Assembly (NCBI GenBank): GCA_031398975.1
Contig: JANNOI010000051.1
Coordinates: 1 to 15,112, forward strand
DNA from: JAKFWI01 sp031398975
Lineage (GTDB): Bacteria; Pseudomonadota; Alphaproteobacteria; Caulobacterales; Aquidulcibacteraceae
DNA length: 15,112 bases
Direction: 5' to 3'
Positions 1 to 7,443 of this stretch are shown one piece after another. Numbering within the stretch: the stretch's first letter is position 1; each line of letters starts with the position of its first letter. The translations under genes were made by a program, and so were the position numbers. The notes below the pieces were generated by a model. The model did not search any database and was not told the DNA's origin. It saw only the letters and a program-made list of their open reading frames with translations.

Positions 1-90
1 GGCGTGCTCGCAAGCATGCTCGTGGACCATCCGGACGGCGCGCTCACGCACCTCCGGCGAATACTTCGGCTGGGTCTTCTGCTTGCTCAT
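1..90 (-). CDS. IS3-family transposase OrfA, N-terminal 30 residues (partial)
   Basis: The first 30 codons of an IS3-family OrfA are visible; the gene continues off the left edge. The peptide begins MSKQKTQPKYSPEVRERAVR, the usual opening of OrfA proteins whose N-terminal helix-turn-helix recognises the terminal repeats. The start is well supported: GAGAGGATGGAG lies just upstream, and the IS terminus is only about 50 bases further out. In this family OrfA is normally followed by OrfB (DDE catalytic domain), joined by -1 frameshifting; neither the frameshift site nor OrfB is in the window. The family is recognised from the short peptide and the end repeat; the subgroup cannot be given. Confidence 0.78.
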   Translation of the reverse strand, partial: MSKQKTQPKYSPEVRERAVRMVHEHACEHA

Positions 91-140
91 GGCTCCATCC
101 TCTCAATGAGTGGAGCCTCCGGCAAACCCGGGGCGGTTCA
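1..140 (-). mobile_element. IS3-family insertion sequence, one end (partial)
   Basis: This is one end of an insertion sequence running off the left edge. The terminal inverted repeat, read on the minus strand from 140 to 121, is TGAACCGCCCCGGGTTTGCC, the typical TGAACCGCCCCGGG end of many IS3-family elements. A short leader with a ribosome binding site (GAGAGGATGGAG) follows, then the OrfA start codon at 90. The element lies directly against a serine recombinase remnant that resumes at 141, so it probably inserted into, and removed from view, the 5' part of that gene. The other end and the target duplication lie outside the window. Family assignment rests on the terminal repeat plus the first 30 OrfA residues. 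Confidence 0.8.
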
Positions 141-544
141 ACGTGCGACCGAGGCGGAAGCGAAGCTCAGGCGTCTCTATGACGCGATCGAGAACGGTGT
201 CATCGACGTAAGCGACCCGTCACTGAAAATCGCATCGCCGAGCTGACCGCGACGCGGGACCAGGCCAAGGGCGACTCCGAGCGAGCACTGGCGCATATTG
301 TGAAGATCGGCCCGGCGATCACGCCAGAGAGCCTGCGCGCCTTTGCGGCCGCCCTCCGCAAGAAGCTGCGCAACGGCGACGGGACGTTCGCCCGCGATCA
401 GGTTCGCGCGGTTGCCAGCGAGTCGACGTCGTGAGCCGAAAAGAGGTCCGCGTCCGCGGTCTGCGGAGCGAGTTGCTCCGAACCCTAACCGCCGCCTCTG
501 GCGTAGAGGCGGCGGTGCTAGGCGTTCGTGGTTTTGAACCGAAA

Positions 545-574
<30 letters not shown>
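141..574 (+). pseudogene. Decayed C-terminal fragment of a large serine recombinase
   Basis: Three frames joined by two single-base deletions give a continuous C-terminal part of a resolvase/invertase-type large serine recombinase (about 144 codons). The pieces are the segment starting RATEAEAKLRRLYDAIENGV (141-about 225), then RIAELTATRDQAKGDSERAL onward to about 415, then VDVVSRKEVRVRGLRSELLR to the end. The first deletion lies near 225-228, where a G is missing between Lys and an expected Asp-Arg. The second lies near 413-416. The catalytic N-terminal domain is absent, replaced at 140 by the IS3 end. The final residues (FEPKWRTRHDSNV) are encoded by the 3' part of the tRNA-Arg gene read antisense, with the stop at 572-574 inside the tRNA. 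This suggests that the parent element sat against this tRNA gene. It cannot make a functional protein. Confidence 0.82.
488..516. repeat. Perfect 12-bp inverted repeat with 5-base loop
   Basis: ACCGCCGCCTCT at 488-499 pairs exactly with AGAGGCGGCGGT at 505-516, across the loop GGCGT. It lies inside the recombinase remnant, where it encodes TAASGVEAAV, and 29 bases downstream of the tRNA-Arg 3' end in the tRNA's direction of transcription. It would form a very stable RNA hairpin. No T-run follows on the minus strand, so it is not a classical intrinsic terminator for the tRNA, though it could protect or delimit the transcript end. Confidence 0.6.
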
Positions 575-621
<47 letters not shown>

Positions 622-655
622 GGGCGCGGGGGTTTACCCTTGCCGGCGGCGGGGG

Positions 656-684
656 ACCCTAGCCGAGGCGCGGGCTTGCTGCAA
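656..684 (-). promoter_or_regulatory. Candidate sigma-70 type promoter for tRNA-Arg
   Basis: On the minus strand TTGCAG (684-679) and TAGGGT (661-656) are separated by 17 bases. The -10 lies 34 bases before the mature tRNA 5' end, which would give a leader of roughly 28 bases. The spacing is ideal, while the -35 matches TTGACA at four of six positions and the -10 matches TATAAT only moderately. It is the best candidate in the 145-base gap between the tRNA and the TraB-like gene. Confidence 0.4.
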
Positions 685-767
685 TCTTGTGCGCGCGAGG
701 GCGGATTCCGGCGGTCTTGGAGCGCCTTGTGGCGCGCGACCGGCGGGCGACCCTCCCGGGAGGCGGC

Positions 768-1799
768 ATGCGATTGGGTTTCTGGCGGCTTGGAGGAGCG
801 GTGAGTCTACGGGGCTTTCCCGGCGGGGCCGGGTCCGTGGCGGTATTCTGGGCGAGGCTTTGGGGGCGCCGGCTTGCGCCTCAGGGTAGGGGCGGGGGGC
901 GGGGCTGGCTTCGGCGGGCGGGCGTGGGCCTTCTGGCGGTGTGCCTGGTCGCCGCGCAGGGCTGTGCGGCGCCGGTCCAGGGCGGGCCTGCGCTGTGGCG
1001 GCTCAAGGATGACGACAGCGAGATCTACCTGCTGGGCACCGTGCATGTGCTGCCGCCGAGCCTGAAATGGCGCAGCGCGCGCATCGAGCGCGCCTTCGCC
1101 AAGGCCGACCTCGTCTATTTCGAAACCCCCACCGACGCTGAAGCCCAGGCCGAGCTCGCCGCTCTGGTGCGCGTGCACGGCGTCACGCCGCCGGGGGTGA
1201 CGCTTTCGAGCCTGCTCACGCGCCAGGACCGCGCCGCGCTCGCGCGGGTGGCGGGGGCGGTGGGCGTGGAGCTTCAAGCGCTGGAGCGCATGCGGCCGTG
1301 GCTGGCGGCGTTGCAGCTTTCGGTGGCTTACGTGATCGCCCAAGGGCAGAGCACGGCGAGCGGGGTGGAGCGCGTGCTGGAGGAAGAAGCGCGCCGCGCC
1401 AACAAGAAGCGCGCCTATTTCGAGACGCCCGAGCAGCAGATCCGGTTTTTCGCCGACCTGCCCCCGGCGGTGGAGCGCGAATTCCTCACCGTGACCCTCG
1501 CCCAGATCGAGCAGCAGGGGCGGCTGGTGGGCGAGCTCGACCAGGTGTGGGCGCGCGGGGATGTGGCGCGGCTGTCGACGCTGCTGAACGGGCTGCTGGT
1601 GCAGTCGGGCCCCGAAATATACGCCGCGCTGATCGTGGAGCGGAACGCGCGCTGGGTGGAGGAGATCGACCGGCTGATGCAGGGCTCGGGCGTCGTGTTC
1701 GTCGCGGTGGGCGCCGCGCACCTCGTCGGCAAGGACAGCGTGGCCGAGATGCTGCGCGCGAAGGGCTATGTGGTTGAGGGGCCGAGAGCGGAGCCCTGA
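768..1799 (+). CDS. TraB/GumN family protein, exported
   Basis: The 343-residue product belongs to the TraB/GumN family (PF01963). The core has the hallmarks: WRLKDDDSEIYLLGTVHVLP near the front (the GTxH motif), a glutamate in YFETP shortly after, and the C-terminal block VAVGAAHLVGKDSV followed by a hydrophobic-Gly-Tyr end. Relatives are thought to be metal-dependent peptidase-like or regulatory proteins; substrate and pathway are unknown. A hydrophobic stretch ending GLLAVCLVAAQGCAAP precedes the core, so the protein is exported. The Cys after AQG could be lipidated, although Gln at -2 is a poor lipobox. The start is uncertain. ATG 768 has GGGAGG at 758-763, GTG 801 has GGAGG at 792-796, and a start nearer the hydrophobic segment would give a more ordinary signal peptide. 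The 3' end overlaps the opposing ABC ATPase gene by 34 bases. Confidence 0.82.
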   Translation: MRLGFWRLGGAVSLRGFPGGAGSVAVFWARLWGRRLAPQGRGGGRGWLRRAGVGLLAVCLVAAQGCAAPVQGGPALWRLKDDDSEIYLLGTVHVLPPSLKWRSARIERAFAKADLVYFETPTDAEAQAELAALVRVHGVTPPGVTLSSLLTRQDRAALARVAGAVGVELQALERMRPWLAALQLSVAYVIAQGQSTASGVERVLEEEARRANKKRAYFETPEQQIRFFADLPPAVEREFLTVTLAQIEQQGRLVGELDQVWARGDVARLSTLLNGLLVQSGPEIYAALIVERNARWVEEIDRLMQGSGVVFVAVGAAHLVGKDSVAEMLRAKGYVVEGPRAEP

Positions 1800-2764
1800 G
1801 GGGGCGCCCCCGGCCGCGGGCCGCTCGTGAGGGCCACGAAAACGTCCTCGAGATCAGGGTCCTGGACAGCGAGGTCGCGGATGGTGATCCCGGCGTCCTT
1901 CACCCGCTCCAGCAGGCTTGCGAAGCTGTGCGCGCCGGCGCGGTAAGTGACCTTGAGCGCGCCCGTGGGGCTGATCTCGGCGGTCAGGCCGCGGAACGCC
2001 TCCGGCACGGACGAGAGCGCGGCCTCGCCCTGGATCACGAGCGTGCGGTGGTCGAGGCGGCGCAGCAGGGAGGGCGTCGGCTCGCAGGCGATCACCTGGC
2101 CGTGATTGATGATGGCGATCGTGTCGCACAGCTCCTGGGCTTCCTCGAGATAATGGGTGGTGAGCACGATGGTGACGCCTTCGGCGTGGAGCTTGCGCAC
2201 ATAGGCCCAGAGCGTGCGGCGCAGCTCGACGTCCACCCCCGCGGTCGGCTCGTCGAGCACCAGGACGGGAGGCCCATGCACCAGAGCCTTGGCCATGAGC
2301 AGGCGCCGCTTCATCCCGCCCGACAGGGTCCGCGCATAGGCGTCCTTCTTGTCGGCCAGCCCCACCGCTTCGAGGATTTCGAGCGAGCGCCGCTCGGCCT
2401 TCGGCACGCCGTAGAAGCCGGCCTGCAATTCGAGCGATTCGAACGGGGTGAAGAACGGGTCGATGCTGATTTCCTGGGGCACCACCCCGATGGCGCCGCG
2501 GCTGTTGCGGGGCTCGCGGTCGATGTCGAACCCCCAGATCGAGACGGCCCCCCCGCTTTTGACCACGAGCCCCGCCAGGATATTGATGAAGGTGGACTTT
2601 CCGGCCCCGTTCGGCCCCAGCAGGCCGAAAAACGCGCCCCGGGGGATGGCGAGGTCGATGCCGTTCAGGGCGCGCTTCGGGCCCGCCTTGCCCACCCCCT
2701 GATAGGTCTTTTCGAGGCCCTTGGCGACGATGGCGTAATCGGGAAGCAGATCGGGAGCGCGCAC
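1766..2764 (-). CDS. ABC transporter ATP-binding protein (ABC-2 export type, YadG-like)
   Basis: A 332-residue ABC ATPase that would power an ABC-2 type export complex at the inner membrane. The motifs are all intact: Walker A GPNGAGKST (50-58), Q-loop Gln97 in VVPQE, signature LSGGM (147-151), Walker B LVLDEPT (168-174) and switch His204 in TTH. After the nucleotide-binding domain come about 100 residues ending DPDLEDVFVALT, the C-terminal extension usual in drug, polysaccharide or DrrA/YadG-type ATPases. The start is GTG at 2764, with GGAGG a few bases upstream; a nearby ATG (2775) is out of frame. No permease gene lies next to it here: downstream is the convergent TraB-like gene. The membrane partner must therefore be encoded elsewhere, and the substrate cannot be deduced. 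Confidence 0.9.
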   Translation of the reverse strand: MRAPDLLPDYAIVAKGLEKTYQGVGKAGPKRALNGIDLAIPRGAFFGLLGPNGAGKSTFINILAGLVVKSGGAVSIWGFDIDREPRNSRGAIGVVPQEISIDPFFTPFESLELQAGFYGVPKAERRSLEILEAVGLADKKDAYARTLSGGMKRRLLMAKALVHGPPVLVLDEPTAGVDVELRRTLWAYVRKLHAEGVTIVLTTHYLEEAQELCDTIAIINHGQVIACEPTPSLLRRLDHRTLVIQGEAALSSVPEAFRGLTAEISPTGALKVTYRAGAHSFASLLERVKDAGITIRDLAVQDPDLEDVFVALTSGPRPGAPPQGSALGPSTT

Positions 2765-2847
2765 GCCCCCTCCATGGCCCGCCCGGGGCGGGGCGGCAAG
2801 GGAAACGTCGCGTTGACGCCGAAGCGGGGGGCGCGTTAAGCGGAGCG

Positions 2848-3036
2848 ATGCCCGATTCCGTCGCCCCCGAACCGCCCGAGATCATCGAGACCGCCTCCAC
2901 ACATGTGGCCTGCGACGGCGGGGGCGGCGCGCTGGGCCATCCGCGGGTGTGGATGCAGATGGGGGAGGCGGGCTTCGTCGAGTGCGGCTATTGCGACCGC
3001 CGGTTCGTCTATACGGGCGCGCCCACCGGGCCTTAG
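2848..3036 (+). CDS. Small zf-CHCC zinc-finger domain protein
   Basis: A 62-residue protein of the zf-CHCC family (PF10276), related to the zinc-binding tail of mitochondrial complex I subunit NDUFS6. Presumed zinc ligands are Cys22 (VACDGG), His31 (GHPRVW), Cys46 and Cys49 (ECGYCDRRFVY), matching the family's C-x(8)-H-x(14)-C-x2-C layout. In alphaproteobacteria such proteins are short and stand alone; a role linked to respiratory complex I is inferred from homology. The gene is divergent from the ABC ATPase gene, with an 83-base gap. TTGACG (2813-2818), 17 bases and TTAAGC (2836-2841) resemble a promoter, but would put the transcript start almost at the ATG. The message would then be nearly leaderless, or the real promoter lies elsewhere. 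GGAG precedes the ATG closely. Confidence 0.85.
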   Translation: MPDSVAPEPPEIIETASTHVACDGGGGALGHPRVWMQMGEAGFVECGYCDRRFVYTGAPTGP

Positions 3037-3065
3037 CAGGACGCCCTTCTGTGCTAGGTAAGGCG

Positions 3066-5933
3066 ATGGATCGTGACCCCATGACCGCCCTCACCAGCGC
3101 CTCGCGCCTCTTCCTCGTCGACGGCTCGGGCTACATCTTCCGCGCCTACCACGCGCTGCCGCCGCTGCGGCGAGGCTCGGACGGAATGGCGGTGGGCGCG
3201 GTGGCGGGCTTTTGCAACATGCTGTGGAAGTTCCTGCAGGACATGAAGCAGGGCGAGCGCCCGACCCATCTTGCGGTCGTGTTCGACCAGTCGGAGGAGA
3301 CCTTCCGCACCGCGCTCTATCCCGAATACAAGGCCCACCGTCCGCCCCCGCCCGAGGACCTGATCCCCCAATTCGCGCTGATCCGGGAGGCGACGCGCGC
3401 GTTCGGCGTGCCGAGCGTGGAGATGGCGGGCTTCGAGGCCGACGATCTGATCGCCACCTATGCGCGCGCGGCCGCCCGCGCCGGGGCCAAAGTCAAGATC
3501 GTGTCTTCCGACAAGGATCTGATGCAGCTCGTCTGCGACGGCGTGATCGAATTGTTCGATCCGATGCGGCAGAAGCCGCTGGGTCCCGAGGCGGTGCTGG
3601 AGAAGTTCGGCGTCGGGCCCGAGCGCGTGATCGATGTGCAGGCGCTGATGGGCGACAGCGTGGACAACGTCCCCGGCTGCCCGGGCGTGGGCCAGAAGAC
3701 GGCGGCGGAGCTGATCAACGCCTATGGCACGCTGGAGGCGCTGCTGGACCGGCTCGACGAGATCAAACAGCCCAAGCGCCGCGAGGCGCTGAAGGCCAAC
3801 GCCGATCTCATTCGTCTGTCCAAGGAGCTTGTGACGCTGAGGGACGACGTGCCCGTGACCGCGCCTGTGGAAGACTTCGCCTTGCAGGAGCCCAATCCCG
3901 AACTGCTGCTCTCCTTCCTGGACGCGATGGAGTTCCGCACCCTGGGCCGGCGCGTACGCGAGCAGAGCGCGCGCGAGGGCGTAAGCCCGGCGCCGAAGCC
4001 GCCCCAAAGCCTTGCGGCCGAGGAGGCGGGCGAGCCCGCGATCGATTTCGACGCCTACGAGACCGTCGATACGCTGGAGACGCTGCAGACTTGGATCGCG
4101 CGCGCCCGCGCGCAGGGGCATATCGCGTTCGACACCCAGACCAACAAGCAAGGCGCCGTGGGCGCCGGGCTCGTGGGCGTGTCGCTGGCGCTGGCGCCGA
4201 ACGTCGCGTGCTATATTCCGCTGGCGCACAAGGGCCCAGCCGGCGCTGAGGCGGCAAGCGATTTGTTCACCGACGCCGCGCCCGCGCGCGAGAGCGCGCC
4301 CCCGGTCGCGCACGAGAGCCAGATCCCGCTCGCGGAGGCGATCGCTGTGCTGAAGCCGCTGCTCGAAGATCCCGCCGTGCTCAAGATCGGCCTGAACATA
4401 AAGGACGATATCGGCGTGCTGCTGCGCTACGGCGTGGCTCTCAGCCCGATCGACGATGTGATGTTGATTTCCTACGCGCTGGCGTCAGGGCTCTACAATC
4501 ATGGCATGGACGAACTGAGCGAGCGCTTCCTCGGCCACAAGCCGATCTCGTTCAAGGACGTCGCCGGCGCGGGCAACGCGCAAGTCAGCTTCGATCATGT
4601 GCCGATCCCGATCGCCACGCGCTATTCCGCGGAGGACGCCGACGTGAGCTTGCGCCTGTGGCGGCGGCTCAAGCCGCGCCTCGCGCAGCCGCGGTTGCGC
4701 ACGCTCTACGAGACGCTGGAAAGGCCCTTGCCCCGCGTGCTCGCGGCGATGGAAAGCGCCGGCGTGCGCGTCGATCTCAACAAGCTGTCTGAACTGTCGG
4801 GCGATTTCGCGCAGCGCATGGGCGCGCTGGAAGAGCAGGCCTATGCGCAAGCCGGCAAGAGCTTCAATATGGGCTCGCCCAAGCAATTGGGCGATATTCT
4901 GTTCGGCGAGATGGCCTTGCCCGGCGGGCGCAAGACCAAGACCGGCGCCTGGTCCACCGACGCGGACGTGCTCGATGAGCTTGCCGCGCAGGGCCATTCC
5001 TTGCCGGCCACCGTGCTCGATTGGCGCCAACTCCAGAAGCTGCGCTCCACCTATACCGAGGCGCTGCGCGAGGCGATCGATCCCGAGACCGGGCGCGTGC
5101 ACACCTGCTTTGCGCTGGCGGCCACCACGACCGGGCGGCTCTCCTCCTCGGACCCCAATCTGCAGAACATCCCGGTGCGGACGGAAGAGGGCCGCCGCAT
5201 CCGCGAAGCCTTCATCGCCGAACCCGGCCACGTCCTGATCTCGGCCGATTATTCCCAGATCGAGCTGCGTCTCCTGGCCCATGTCGCCGATATTCCGGAA
5301 CTCAAACAGGCCTTCGCCGAGGGCGTCGATATCCATGCGCTGACGGCGTCGGAAATGTTCGGCGTGCCGGTGGCGGGGATGGATCCGATGATCCGCCGCC
5401 AGGCCAAGGCGATCAATTTCGGCATCATCTATGGCATTTCCGCCTTCGGGCTGGCGCGCAATCTGGGCATCGAGCAGGGCGAGGCCAGCGCCTATATCAA
5501 GCGCTATTTCGAGCGCTTCCCCGGCATCCGCACCTATATGGACCGCACCAAGGTGTTCGCGCGCGAGCGGCTTTATGTCGAGACGCTGTTCGGGCGCCGC
5601 ATCCACGCCCCCGCCATCAATGCGAAAAACCCCGCCGAGCGCAGCTTCGCCGAGCGCCAAGCCATCAACGCCCCGCTCCAGGGCGCCGCCGCCGACATCA
5701 TCCGCCGCGCGATGATCCGTATACCCCCGGCATTGGCGCAAGCCGGGCTGAAGGCGCGCATGCTGCTGCAGGTCCATGACGAATTGGTGTTCGAGGCCGC
5801 CGAGGCTGATGCCGAGGCCACCCAGGTTTTGGTCCGTGGGCTGATGGAGGCGGCGCCTTCGCCGGCGGTCACCCTGTCCGTTCCGCTGATGGTGGAGGCC
5901 AAGGCCGGGCGAACCTGGGCGCAGGCGCATTGA
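3066..5933 (+). CDS. polA: DNA polymerase I
   Basis: A full-length 955-residue DNA polymerase I for gap filling, Okazaki primer removal and repair. The N-terminal 5'-nuclease domain starts with FLVDGSGYIFRAYHAL and includes GDSVDNVPGCPGVGQKTA. The 3'-5' exonuclease domain (roughly 340-540) keeps Asp356, Asn444 and Asp448 in NIKDD, and Tyr520 and Asp524 in YSAEDAD. It has Gln358 where Exo I (D-x-E) normally has Glu. The polymerase domain is intact: DPNLQNIPVR, motif A DYSQIELR (Asp728), motif B RRQAKAINFGIIYG (Lys781, Tyr789) and motif C VHDELVF (His904, Asp905). Start ATG 3066 follows AGGTAAGG; ATG 3081 is a possible alternative, giving 950 residues. The reading frame is open further upstream but has no polymerase-like sequence there. 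The gene begins 29 bases after the zinc-finger gene and ends 7 bases before the DUF1289 gene. Confidence 0.97.
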   Translation: MDRDPMTALTSASRLFLVDGSGYIFRAYHALPPLRRGSDGMAVGAVAGFCNMLWKFLQDMKQGERPTHLAVVFDQSEETFRTALYPEYKAHRPPPPEDLIPQFALIREATRAFGVPSVEMAGFEADDLIATYARAAARAGAKVKIVSSDKDLMQLVCDGVIELFDPMRQKPLGPEAVLEKFGVGPERVIDVQALMGDSVDNVPGCPGVGQKTAAELINAYGTLEALLDRLDEIKQPKRREALKANADLIRLSKELVTLRDDVPVTAPVEDFALQEPNPELLLSFLDAMEFRTLGRRVREQSAREGVSPAPKPPQSLAAEEAGEPAIDFDAYETVDTLETLQTWIARARAQGHIAFDTQTNKQGAVGAGLVGVSLALAPNVACYIPLAHKGPAGAEAASDLFTDAAPARESAPPVAHESQIPLAEAIAVLKPLLEDPAVLKIGLNIKDDIGVLLRYGVALSPIDDVMLISYALASGLYNHGMDELSERFLGHKPISFKDVAGAGNAQVSFDHVPIPIATRYSAEDADVSLRLWRRLKPRLAQPRLRTLYETLERPLPRVLAAMESAGVRVDLNKLSELSGDFAQRMGALEEQAYAQAGKSFNMGSPKQLGDILFGEMALPGGRKTKTGAWSTDADVLDELAAQGHSLPATVLDWRQLQKLRSTYTEALREAIDPETGRVHTCFALAATTTGRLSSSDPNLQNIPVRTEEGRRIREAFIAEPGHVLISADYSQIELRLLAHVADIPELKQAFAEGVDIHALTASEMFGVPVAGMDPMIRRQAKAINFGIIYGISAFGLARNLGIEQGEASAYIKRYFERFPGIRTYMDRTKVFARERLYVETLFGRRIHAPAINAKNPAERSFAERQAINAPLQGAAADIIRRAMIRIPPALAQAGLKARMLLQVHDELVFEAAEADAEATQVLVRGLMEAAPSPAVTLSVPLMVEAKAGRTWAQAH

Positions 5934-5940
5934 GCCGGAC

Positions 5941-6138
5941 ATGAGCAAGCCTAACCTGAGCGAGCCGCAAAGCCCATGCACCCAAGTCTGCGCGATCGAT
6001 CCGTCCACGGAATTGTGCCTTGGGTGCGCGCGCACGCGCGCGGAGATCGCCGCCTGGCCTCGCCTGTCGGCGCAACAGCGCCGCGACGTGCTTGCGCTGC
6101 TGCCGGCCCGGTGGGGCAGGCGCGGGGGTCGCCAATGA
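5941..6138 (+). CDS. DUF1289 domain protein, four conserved cysteines
   Basis: A 65-residue protein of the DUF1289 family (PF06945). The diagnostic core is SPCTQVCAIDPSTELCLGCA followed by RTRAEIAAWPRLSAQQRRDV, with Cys13, Cys17, Cys26 and Cys29 in the arrangement expected for a metal or iron-sulphur ligand set. Its biochemical role is unknown. It starts 7 bases after the polA stop, and its stop overlaps the next start (ATGA, 6135-6138), so the three genes are probably co-transcribed and translationally coupled. Confidence 0.88.
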   Translation: MSKPNLSEPQSPCTQVCAIDPSTELCLGCARTRAEIAAWPRLSAQQRRDVLALLPARWGRRGGRQ

Positions 6139-6410
6139 AGAACGCAGCGCTTTGGCTCGTGGCGATCCTGGCGGCGGCCGCGGCCGGCGCGTGGGCGTTC
6201 CGCGCAGAGTTACCGCCCGTTTCCGGCGACGCCGCTCAGAGCCTCCTGTACCTGATCGGCTCGGCGGTGCTCGTCGGCGCGGGCCTTGTCGCGGGCCTTC
6301 GCGGCCGTTTTATCGGAATAGGGCCGATCTTGCGCCAGGCGGCCATCTGGGCCGCGATCTTCGCGGTCACGGTCGGCGTCGTCGTGCTTGTCAGAGGCTC
6401 TGGGCTCTAA
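6135..6410 (+). CDS. Short membrane protein, apparent N-terminal part of a TIGR02281-type aspartic protease
   Basis: A 91-residue product with three hydrophobic segments, at about residues 3-22, 36-56 and 68-86. The last (LRQAAIWAAIFAVTVGVVVL) resembles the membrane anchor of alphaproteobacterial TIGR02281 retropepsin-like proteases, in which a QAAIW-type helix precedes the catalytic domain. Here the frame stops right after this helix (VRGSGL), and no DTGA-type active-site sequence follows in any frame before dusA. It may be a truncated gene that lost its protease domain when the dusA region was joined, or a genuine small membrane protein. It starts at ATG 6135, overlapping the DUF1289 stop, and overlaps the dusA stop by four bases. 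The family link is inferred from the helix pattern and gene context and is not certain. Confidence 0.6.
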   Translation: MKNAALWLVAILAAAAAGAWAFRAELPPVSGDAAQSLLYLIGSAVLVGAGLVAGLRGRFIGIGPILRQAAIWAAIFAVTVGVVVLVRGSGL

Positions 6411-7414
6411 GTCCTGGCCGGCTGGGCGGCCCCGCCTTGCGATGGCGCTGACCCCGCCGGACGCGGCGGCGTGGCCTCCAGGATCGCCTCTATCCCCGCG
6501 CCGCGCCGCGCTGCGCCTTCCCCGAGGACGCGCCGCCACCGACGCCCGCCCGGCTGGCCGTGGAACAGGCCTAACATATGTCTGCTCATGGCGTGGAGCG
6601 GGACGCCTGCGGCGAGATTGGCGCTGAGATAGGGCAGGAACGCCTCCAAAGCGGCGTGCGCGTCCGGCGCGGGCGAGGGCGTTGCGAAAAAGCGGGGGTC
6701 GACCTCGAGCAGAAGGGCTGGGTTGTGGTATGCGGCGCGGCCAAGCATCACCCCCTCCAGCCCGTCCGCTTCAACAAGAGCCTGGGAAAGCTGAGTCAGC
6801 CCGCCATTGAGCACCACCCGTAAGTCCGGCCGCTCGCGCTTCAGCCGCCGCACGATCGCGTAGTCGAGAGGGGGTATGTCGCGGTTCTCCTTTGGCGACA
6901 GGCCTTTTAGCCAAGCCTTTCGCGCGTGCACGATCAAAGTCTCTACCCCGGCGGCGGCCACGACGTCCGCCAGTTCGAACAGGGCTGCCTCCGGGTCCTG
7001 CTCGTCCACGCCCAGGCGGCACTTCACCGTCACGGGCGTCGTCCCCGCGCCCGCGCGGATCGCCGCCACGCACGCGCCCACCAAAGCCGGCTCGCGCATC
7101 AGACATGCCCCGAAGCGCCCGTTCTGCACCCGGTCCGAGGGGCACCCGACATTGAGATTGATCTCGTCATAGCCCCGCTCCGCCCCGATGCGGGCGGCCT
7201 CGCGCAGCCGCGCAGGGTCCGACCCCCCAAGCTGCAGCGCCACCGGATGCTCGGCCGGCGAAAACCCCAGCAGCCGTTCCCGGTCTCCATGAAGGACCGC
7301 ATCGGCCGTGACCATTTCGGTATACAAAAGCGCCCTGCGCGTCAGCACACGATGAAACGCCCGGCAATGCCGATCCGTCCAATCCATCATAGGTGCAATA
7401 CAGAATCTATGCAT
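6407..7414 (-). CDS. dusA: tRNA-dihydrouridine synthase A
   Basis: A 335-residue DusA, an FMN- and NADPH-dependent enzyme that reduces uridine in the tRNA D-loop (U20/U20a in characterised DusA). Recognisable parts are APMMDWTDRHCR at the start, VALQLGGSDP, NLNVGCPSDRVQNGRFGACL with the presumed catalytic Cys104, VKCRLGVDE, IVHARKAWLKGLSPKENR, VVLNGG and GVMLGRAAYHNP, followed by the helical domain (HMLGLFHGQPGGRRWRRVL). ATG 7414 is chosen because homologues begin just before RF-x-APMMDWTD; ATG 7447 would add eleven residues. Neither has a good ribosome binding site. The first ten codons (AGA, TGT, ATT, GCA, CCT) are AT-rich, unlike the rest, which fits replacement of the 5' end by an integrated element. 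Its 3' end overlaps the preceding membrane-protein gene by four bases. Confidence 0.93.
   Translation of the reverse strand: MHRFCIAPMMDWTDRHCRAFHRVLTRRALLYTEMVTADAVLHGDRERLLGFSPAEHPVALQLGGSDPARLREAARIGAERGYDEINLNVGCPSDRVQNGRFGACLMREPALVGACVAAIRAGAGTTPVTVKCRLGVDEQDPEAALFELADVVAAAGVETLIVHARKAWLKGLSPKENRDIPPLDYAIVRRLKRERPDLRVVLNGGLTQLSQALVEADGLEGVMLGRAAYHNPALLLEVDPRFFATPSPAPDAHAALEAFLPYLSANLAAGVPLHAMSRHMLGLFHGQPGGRRWRRVLGEGAARRGAGIEAILEATPPRPAGSAPSQGGAAQPART
7362..7414. other. Probable attachment-site junction (dusA 5' end / integrated element)
   Basis: Composition changes abruptly here. dusA is GC-rich up to about codon 11 (7385), while its first ten codons and the bases to about 7445 are AT-rich. 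A tyrosine integrase gene follows, pointing away from dusA. The 5' end of dusA is a documented integration hotspot for tyrosine-integrase islands, which restore the gene's start on insertion. The exact core cannot be defined because the opposite end of the element, carrying the duplicated core, is outside the window. Confidence 0.6.
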
Positions 7415-7443
7415 TTGATATTTGGACGTTTTCTCGTTATGAG
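7415..7443 (+). promoter_or_regulatory. Candidate promoter reading toward the integrase
   Basis: TTGATA (7415-7420) and TATGAG (7438-7443) are separated by 17 bases in the AT-rich junction segment. The -35 differs from TTGACA at one base; the -10 matches TATAAT at four of six. It would start a leader of about 200 bases carrying the GTGTGCACTC repeats. It overlaps the start region of dusA on the other strand. Confidence 0.4.

Noticed and set aside
2813..2841. TTGACG-17-TTAAGC as a separate promoter feature for the zinc-finger gene
   Set aside because: The start point would fall almost on the ATG; it could be a near-leaderless promoter but is too weak to list alone.
4485..6035. Long minus-strand frame opposite polA (516 codons)
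   Set aside because: polA is fully conserved on the plus strand; this frame is the composition-driven antisense shadow.
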